This document shows positions 5,364-7,374 of a stretch of 7,374 nt of DNA, piece by piece. Source of the DNA: Dehalococcoidia bacterium (GTDB lineage: Bacteria; Chloroflexota; Dehalococcoidia; JACPQF01); the NCBI GenBank assembly GCA_030650265.1, contig JAUSEJ010000640.1, positions 1 through 7,374 of the forward strand, read 5' to 3'. The stretch's first letter is position 1. Every line of letters starts with the position of its first letter. A program made the translations under genes and the position numbers. The notes below the pieces were generated by a model. That model was not told the origin of the DNA, did not search any database, and saw only the letters and a program-made list of their open reading frames with translations.

Positions 5364-5423
5364 ATGGCGGCCCAATCTGTCGAACGCCAGACGATCCGCG
5401 GAATAGATGACCACCCGTCATGA
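5364..5423 (+). CDS. 19-codon leader ORF overlapping the PfkB-family gene
   Basis: An ATG at 5364 follows a strong GGGAGGA (5354-5360) and opens a 19-aa frame, MAAQSVERQTIRGIDDHPS. Its TGA (5421-5423) overlaps the next ATG (5420-5422) as ATGA. The downstream kinase has no visible ribosome-binding site of its own, so ribosomes finishing this leader probably restart there. The peptide resembles nothing I know and has no run of a single regulatory codon. It may matter only for being translated. Chance is possible for so short a frame. Confidence 0.45.
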   Translation: MAAQSVERQTIRGIDDHPS

Positions 5424-6259
5424 CTGCGTCGCCAATAGACTACCTGGTCGTCGGGCATTTGGCGAAGGACGTCAAGGAAGACGGGTTCGGGTTAGGCGGA
5501 ACGGTTACCTATGCTGCCATCTGTGCGGCCAGACTCGGACGCAACGTCGGCGTGGTCACTGCCTGTGAGCCGGGGATCGACTTGCAAAAGGTCTTTCCCG
5601 CCACATCGGTATCCCGGGCGCCATCGTTGACTTCCACCGTCTTCAAGAACGTCTACAACAACAATGAACGATCCCAGAAGATTCTTAGCCGAGCCGTCGA
5701 GCTCAGCATAGAGCAAGTCCCTTCTCACTGGCGGGACACGCGCCTCGTTCACCTCGCTCCGATAGCGGGGGAGATGGCTACCGACATCATCGACGCTCTT
5801 GGCGGACGCTTTGTCGGCCTGACTCTGCAGGGATGGCTGAGAGCCTGGGACAGTGCTGGCAGGGTCTCCTTCAAGGTCTGGGCGGAAGCCCCCAAAGTTC
5901 TGCCCAAAGTTAACGCAGTGGTATTGTCGGAGGCGGACGTTGCTTATCGGGAGGATCTCATGGACTACTTCGCTAACCTCGCCCCAGTGGCGGTTGTGAC
6001 CCTCGGGAGGCACGGCGCCAGGGTACACTGGGAGGGAGCATGGTACCTTTTCCCGGCCTTTCCGGCGAAGGAGGTCGATCCAACGGGAGCGGGAGACGTC
6101 TTCGCCACGGCGTTTTTTCATCGCTTTGAGCAGTCGGGTGATCCGCTCGCGTCGACAGCCTTCGCGAGCTGCGCTGCTAGCTTCTCTGTCGGCGGCGTGG
6201 GCATCGTCAGCATTCCGACGCTTCGGATGGTGGAGAGACGGTTAGAGGGAGAGGAATGA
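5420..6259 (+). CDS. PfkB/ribokinase-family carbohydrate kinase-like protein
   Basis: A 279-aa protein of the family that phosphorylates sugars or nucleosides with ATP. The N terminus has YLVVGHLAKD and the glycine pair in LGGTVTYAA (26-27). The C-terminal signature DPTGAGDVFATAFF (220-233) holds the anion hole and catalytic base D226. The usual Asn of the GGAAxN-type substrate motif is replaced (Tyr near residue 31), so the substrate cannot be guessed and activity is not certain. It is slightly shorter than typical members. Start ATG 5420: an in-frame TGA at 5408 excludes an earlier start, and no ribosome-binding site is seen, which suggests coupling to the leader ORF at 5364. Its stop overlaps the parA ATG (ATGA), so it is made together with ParA. 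Confidence 0.82.
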   Translation: MTASPIDYLVVGHLAKDVKEDGFGLGGTVTYAAICAARLGRNVGVVTACEPGIDLQKVFPATSVSRAPSLTSTVFKNVYNNNERSQKILSRAVELSIEQVPSHWRDTRLVHLAPIAGEMATDIIDALGGRFVGLTLQGWLRAWDSAGRVSFKVWAEAPKVLPKVNAVVLSEADVAYREDLMDYFANLAPVAVVTLGRHGARVHWEGAWYLFPAFPAKEVDPTGAGDVFATAFFHRFEQSGDPLASTAFASCAASFSVGGVGIVSIPTLRMVERRLEGEE

Positions 6260-7074
6260 CCAGGATTTTTGCCCTGGCCAATCAAAAGGGTGGGGTTGGC
6301 AAGACTACTACGGCGATCAACCTTAGCGCTTTTCTGGCTTCCTGGGGTCGGCGAGTCTTACTGCTGGATATCGATCCCCAGGCCAACGCCACAACCGGAC
6401 TCGGCCTGGACCGCAAGGATACGCTGGGCCGATCGATATACGAGGTTCTCGTCGATGGCATACCTCTGGCGGAGATAGTCACCCTTTCGAATCGAGTGGG
6501 CCTCGACGTGGCTCCCTCGTCAGCCGCGCTTGCCGGGGCGGAGGTGGAGATGGTGGCCATGGAGAACAGGGAGTATCTGCTGAAGACGGCTATAGTCCCC
6601 TTTGTTCAGCACTATGACTATGTCTTCATTGATTGTCCTCCCTCCCTCGGGCTTCTCACCGTCAACGCCTTGGCTGCCGCTGACGCCGTGATCGTCCCCG
6701 TCCAGTGCGAGTATCTGGCTCTGGAGGGACTGAGCCAGCTAATGCGAACCATTGAGCTTGTTCAGCGAACCCTGAATGCCGGGCTGCACATCGGTGGGCT
6801 TGTTCTGACCATGTATGACCCGCGCACCAATCTGGCGCAGCAGGTGGCGGCGGAGGTGCGCACCCACTTCGCGCAGACTTTTCGTTCCATCATCCCCCGC
6901 AGCGTGAGGCTCGGGGAGGCGCCTGGCTACGGGCAGTCCATCCTCGACTACGATCCCCAGTCGAAGGGGGCGAAGGCCTACGAGGCGCTGGCGGCGGAAA
7001 TCGAGGCGCGAGTGATGGGGGCGAGGGCACAGGGGCCGGGGGTCAGGCGGCTGTCCCCAATGACGGAGGTGTGA
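6256..7074 (+). CDS. parA: Chromosome partitioning ATPase ParA/Soj
   Basis: A 272-aa deviant-Walker ATPase that binds DNA as an ATP dimer and moves ParB-parS complexes, also regulating replication initiation in several bacteria. It has the Walker A motif KGGVGKTT at 11-18 with signature lysine K11 and catalytic K16, the A' motif LLLDIDPQAN (35-44) with D40, and Walker B VFIDCPPSLGLL with D126. The C-terminal IIPRSVRLGEAPGYGQSILDYDP block is typical of chromosomal Soj, and the lack of an N-terminal helix-turn-helix separates it from plasmid type Ia ParA. ATG 6256 follows GAGGGAGAGG and overlaps the kinase stop. parB begins two bases after the last base of its stop. Confidence 0.96.
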   Translation: MTRIFALANQKGGVGKTTTAINLSAFLASWGRRVLLLDIDPQANATTGLGLDRKDTLGRSIYEVLVDGIPLAEIVTLSNRVGLDVAPSSAALAGAEVEMVAMENREYLLKTAIVPFVQHYDYVFIDCPPSLGLLTVNALAAADAVIVPVQCEYLALEGLSQLMRTIELVQRTLNAGLHIGGLVLTMYDPRTNLAQQVAAEVRTHFAQTFRSIIPRSVRLGEAPGYGQSILDYDPQSKGAKAYEALAAEIEARVMGARAQGPGVRRLSPMTEV

Positions 7075-7075
7075 G

Positions 7076-7374
7076 ATGACAAGGCCTAAGGGCGGCTTGG
7101 GAAAGGGACTGGGGGCGCTAATACCCGCCACAGAAAATTCTCATATTACAGAGGTGGACATCGATCTGATCCTGCCTAATCCGCGACAGCCTCGCCGCTT
7201 GGTCGAGGACGCGGCCCTGTTAGAACTGGCCGAGAGTGTCAGACAGCACGGGATCATTCAGCCAGTGGTCGTTACCTTGCCGGCCGGACAGACGACAGGG
7301 GCCAGAATCTATCACTTGATTGCCGGGGAGAGACGCTGGCGAGCGGCGAAGTTGGCGGGCCTGACGAGGGTGCC
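7076..7374 (+). CDS. parB: Chromosome partitioning protein ParB/Spo0J, 5' part
   Basis: Only the first 99 codons are in the window; the gene runs off the right edge. ParB binds parS, hydrolyses CTP and slides along DNA as a clamp, guiding ParA. The N-terminal tail RPKGGLGKGLGALIP is the usual ParA-activating peptide. The CTP-binding domain follows: the ILPNPRQPRR segment (about 32-41), then ELAESVRQHGIIQPVVV, then the GERRWRA box at 84-90. ATG 7076 has GGAGGT at 7065-7070 with five-base spacing and lies one base after the parA stop. Its likely target is the parS at 2617-2632. Confidence 0.95.
   Translation, partial: MTRPKGGLGKGLGALIPATENSHITEVDIDLILPNPRQPRRLVEDAALLELAESVRQHGIIQPVVVTLPAGQTTGARIYHLIAGERRWRAAKLAGLTRV

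Overview
This window looks like the origin-proximal housekeeping cluster of a bacterial chromosome, with two small toxin-antitoxin (TA) modules beside it. The moderately high GC, the protein wording of L34, RnpA, YidD and the PfkB protein, and a PQQ-type propeller lipoprotein between yidD and yidC suggest a member of the Chloroflexota. That assignment is inference from memory of family sequences; no search was run.

Left part (1-1414): a forward TA pair (107-568, antitoxin then RelE/ParE-like toxin, joined stop-to-start) faces a reverse VapBC pair (vapC 615-1064, vapB 1061-1354). The two modules are tail to tail, and each has a promoter with a palindrome at or near its -35 region that could be its operator.

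Middle (1415-1810): about 330 nt without a convincing gene. It holds a long imperfect stem-loop (1451-1485), two mutually exclusive GC hairpins followed by a short T run (1503-1542), a 13-bp palindrome (1712-1724), and then a near-ideal housekeeping promoter (TTGACA-N18-TATAAT, 1748-1777).

Right part (1811-7374): nine forward genes, apparently one long co-directional unit: rpmH (L34, 45 aa), rnpA (RNase P protein), yidD, a lipoprotein with an eight-blade propeller, yidC (membrane insertase), jag/khpB, a 19-codon leader ORF overlapping a PfkB-family kinase, parA (soj), and the start of parB (spo0J), which is cut by the window end. Most junctions are tight (overlaps of 1 or 4 nt, or gaps of 0-1 nt). 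A perfect parS site (2617-2632), inside a 28-bp perfect palindrome, sits on the stop codon of yidD. The window therefore holds the centromere, the ATPase and part of the clamp protein of one chromosome-segregation system. The rpmH-rnpA-yidD-yidC-jag block serves ribosome assembly, tRNA 5' processing and membrane protein insertion. mnmE, mnmG and rsmG, which lie between jag and parA in many bacteria, are absent, and a sugar-kinase-like gene occupies that place.

No dnaA gene and no DnaA-box cluster were found, so oriC itself is not in view. I saw no clear new defence or catalytic system. The most notable items are the parS placement, the possible structured RNA upstream of rpmH, and the leader ORF coupled to the PfkB gene.
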